Origin: Chloroflexota bacterium
GTDB lineage: Bacteria > Chloroflexota > Dehalococcoidia > UBA3495
DNA length: 6,858 nucleotides
Assembly: GCA_022576105.1 (NCBI GenBank)
Contig: JACZRM010000090.1
Span: 1 to 6,858 of the forward strand
Reading direction: 5' to 3'
Of this stretch, positions 5,783 through 6,858 are shown one piece after another. The notes beneath the pieces are model-generated. The model was not told where the DNA came from. It did not search any database and saw nothing but the letters and a program-made list of their open reading frames with translations. Each line of letters begins with the position of its first letter. Within the stretch, counting starts at the first letter, position 1. A program made the position numbers and the translations under genes.

Positions 5783-5918
5783 GTGTATCAGTTTGTTTAT
5801 GTTGGGAATGATAACTATTGGCCACACCGGAGAAGGCCGGTGTCTAGATACAAGCGTGACTGAGCTATTCTAAGGGATCCCGTCCCTCGCTGGAATGACG
5901 AGACCGAAACTGATAAAC
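5783..5918 (+). repeat. Dispersed MITE-like repeat R2, copy 2
   Basis: The element begins GTGTATCAGTTT (5783-5794) and ends AAACTGATAAAC (5907-5918), terminal inverted repeats matching at 11 of 12 positions. Inside, ACACCGG (5824-5830) and CCGGTGT (5837-5843) form a perfect 7-bp hairpin. It is homologous to the reverse complement of copy 1 at 3120-3242. TA (5781-5782) precedes it, but AA follows, so any target duplication is not intact. It starts 9 bases after the clpS stop, giving the clpS transcript a structured 3' end, and lies just upstream of the aldolase gene. There is no coding capacity. Confidence 0.8.
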
Positions 5919-5952
5919 AACCTGACTGCGAATACCGTCACCACTGTTTCGT

Positions 5953-5959
5953 AAAGGAG
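5953..5959 (+). promoter_or_regulatory. Ribosome binding site of the HpaI-family aldolase
   Basis: AAAGGAG with a 10-base spacer to the ATG at 5970 supports this start over the overlapping TTG in another frame. Confidence 0.6.
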
Positions 5960-5969
5960 TTGCCCTTTC

Positions 5970-6737
5970 ATGCGCACCAACACAACCAAGGCAAAATTGG
6001 CGGAAGGCAAAGTAGTCTTTGGGGGAATCATCACGCGCTATGCGCCAGACCTGGTGGAGATACTAGGGGCCATTGGCTACGACTTCGTGATGATCGACTG
6101 CGAGCATGGCCCCATGAACCTGGACCAGGTAGAGCACATGGTCCGGGCGGGAGAGGCCTTTGGAATCACGCCGATTGCCCGCATTCCCGACCACTCTGAG
6201 TCAACCATCCTGCGGTATCTGGACCGAGGTCTGCAGGGCATTATTGTCCCGCATATCAACACCGGAGCAGAAGCCGCCGCGGTGGCCAAAGCCGCCCGGT
6301 ATTATCCTGACGGTAATCGGGGCATGGGCGGAGGCCGGGCCCACGACTATGGTATTGGACATTCCCGGGACGAGTCAACCAGATGGATTAACTCTCAGCT
6401 ATTGGTTATTCCCATGGTGGAGGATGTTGAGGCGGTCAAGAACCTGGACGAAATCCTGGCCGTTGCAGGCGCCGATGTGTTGCATGTGGCCGCTTCAGAC
6501 CTTGGCCAGAGCCTGGGCAATCCAGGCCCCGAAGAGGTGCGCCGGGTGATGAAGGAAGTTATTCCCAGGATCAGGTCCGGCGGCAAATCCGTTGGGGTGG
6601 GCGGCAACGCGCCAACAGATACCGCGGGAGTGGCCGAGTTTATCAAGTTGGGCGCAAATTTCGTGACCATCTCAGCCTGGGGCTTGCTGCGCTTGGGAGC
6701 GGAAGACTTTCTTAGAAAAGTTCGGGCCGAACTTTGA
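5970..6737 (+). CDS. HpcH/HpaI aldolase/citrate lyase family protein
   Basis: A 255-residue class II (metal-dependent) pyruvate aldolase-like TIM barrel, cytosolic, of normal length. Family members cleave 4-hydroxy-2-oxoacids to pyruvate plus an aldehyde, or run the reverse. Visible motifs are DFVMIDCEHGPMN (38-50) with H46 matching the HpaI catalytic His, IARIP (69-73) with R71 matching the pyruvate-binding Arg, LDRGLQGIIVPHI (84-96), VEDVEAVKNLDEIL (150-163) with E151 as metal ligand, and ASDLGQSLG (175-183) with D177 as second metal ligand. Compared with E. coli HpaI as I recall it, the Gln two residues before the metal Glu is Met149, and the Gly-Pro before the metal Asp segment is Ala-Ala (174-175), so the substrate pocket differs. 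It is separated from clpS by the R2 element. Substrate is unassigned; a 2,4-dihydroxyheptenedioate, 2-keto-3-deoxy-sugar-acid or other hydroxyoxoacid aldolase are all possible. Confidence 0.92.
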   Translation: MRTNTTKAKLAEGKVVFGGIITRYAPDLVEILGAIGYDFVMIDCEHGPMNLDQVEHMVRAGEAFGITPIARIPDHSESTILRYLDRGLQGIIVPHINTGAEAAAVAKAARYYPDGNRGMGGGRAHDYGIGHSRDESTRWINSQLLVIPMVEDVEAVKNLDEILAVAGADVLHVAASDLGQSLGNPGPEEVRRVMKEVIPRIRSGGKSVGVGGNAPTDTAGVAEFIKLGANFVTISAWGLLRLGAEDFLRKVRAEL

Positions 6738-6858
6738 GGCAGCGCGTCTATTACAGGACTCCGGGCCAGAACGCCGGGGCCGACCCAACTGTGCGCCCGC
6801 GTCAACCGGTATTGCCGGGAGCGCCAGTTTACCCGCCGGGAAAGCAAAGGCGGTTGCA
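6738..6858. other. GC-rich 3' flank without an identified gene
   Basis: About 120 bases after the aldolase stop. Short open frames run off the edge but none has a start with a ribosome binding site or a recognisable family, and no terminator hairpin with a T-tract is visible. Confidence 0.4.

Overview
The window looks like chromosomal DNA from an uncultured bacterium with a large inventory of catabolic enzymes. The mix of an LLM-class flavin/F420 oxidoreductase, SDR, class III aminotransferase, D-2-hydroxyacid dehydrogenase and HpaI-type aldolase fits Chloroflexi of the SAR202/Dehalococcoidia kind, or similar lineages such as Tectomicrobia. This placement rests on gene content and general protein style only and is low confidence. 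No tRNA, rRNA, CRISPR array, phage gene or transposase was seen.

Layout. Positions 1-311 are intergenic: a strong plus-strand intrinsic terminator (75-115) for a gene lying left of the window, then a degenerate 8-bp tandem array (215-318). Three minus-strand genes follow: a D-2-hydroxyacid dehydrogenase (312-1280), an omega-type class III aminotransferase (1535-2914) and an SDR oxidoreductase (3289-4116). A divergent intergenic region (4117-4372) separates them from three plus-strand genes: an LLM-class oxidoreductase (4373-5290), the Clp protease adaptor clpS (5477-5773) and an HpcH/HpaI-family aldolase (5970-6737). Positions 6738-6858 contain no gene I can support.

The spacers between genes are long (about 190-370 bp), so this is not a tight operon. 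They hold two families of short dispersed inverted repeats, each present twice in opposite orientation. R1 (1355-1438 and 4253-4306) is a C-rich/G-rich palindromic element; one copy is enlarged by exactly 30 bp through an internal duplication. R2 (3120-3242 and 5783-5918) has about 12-bp terminal inverted repeats, at least one copy is flanked by TA on both sides, and both copies lie just 3' of a gene in the same orientation relative to it. R2 looks like a MITE of the IS630/Tc1-mariner type.

The enzymes could work together on small oxo-, hydroxy- and amino-acids: the aldolase class typically releases pyruvate, omega-aminotransferases typically use pyruvate as amino acceptor, and the dehydrogenases interconvert keto and hydroxy compounds. 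This is inference from family membership; no substrate can be read from the sequence. clpS is a housekeeping-type gene sitting alone among them. I did not find a convincing new multi-gene system. The most interesting material is the repeat structure between genes and a few altered active-site positions.
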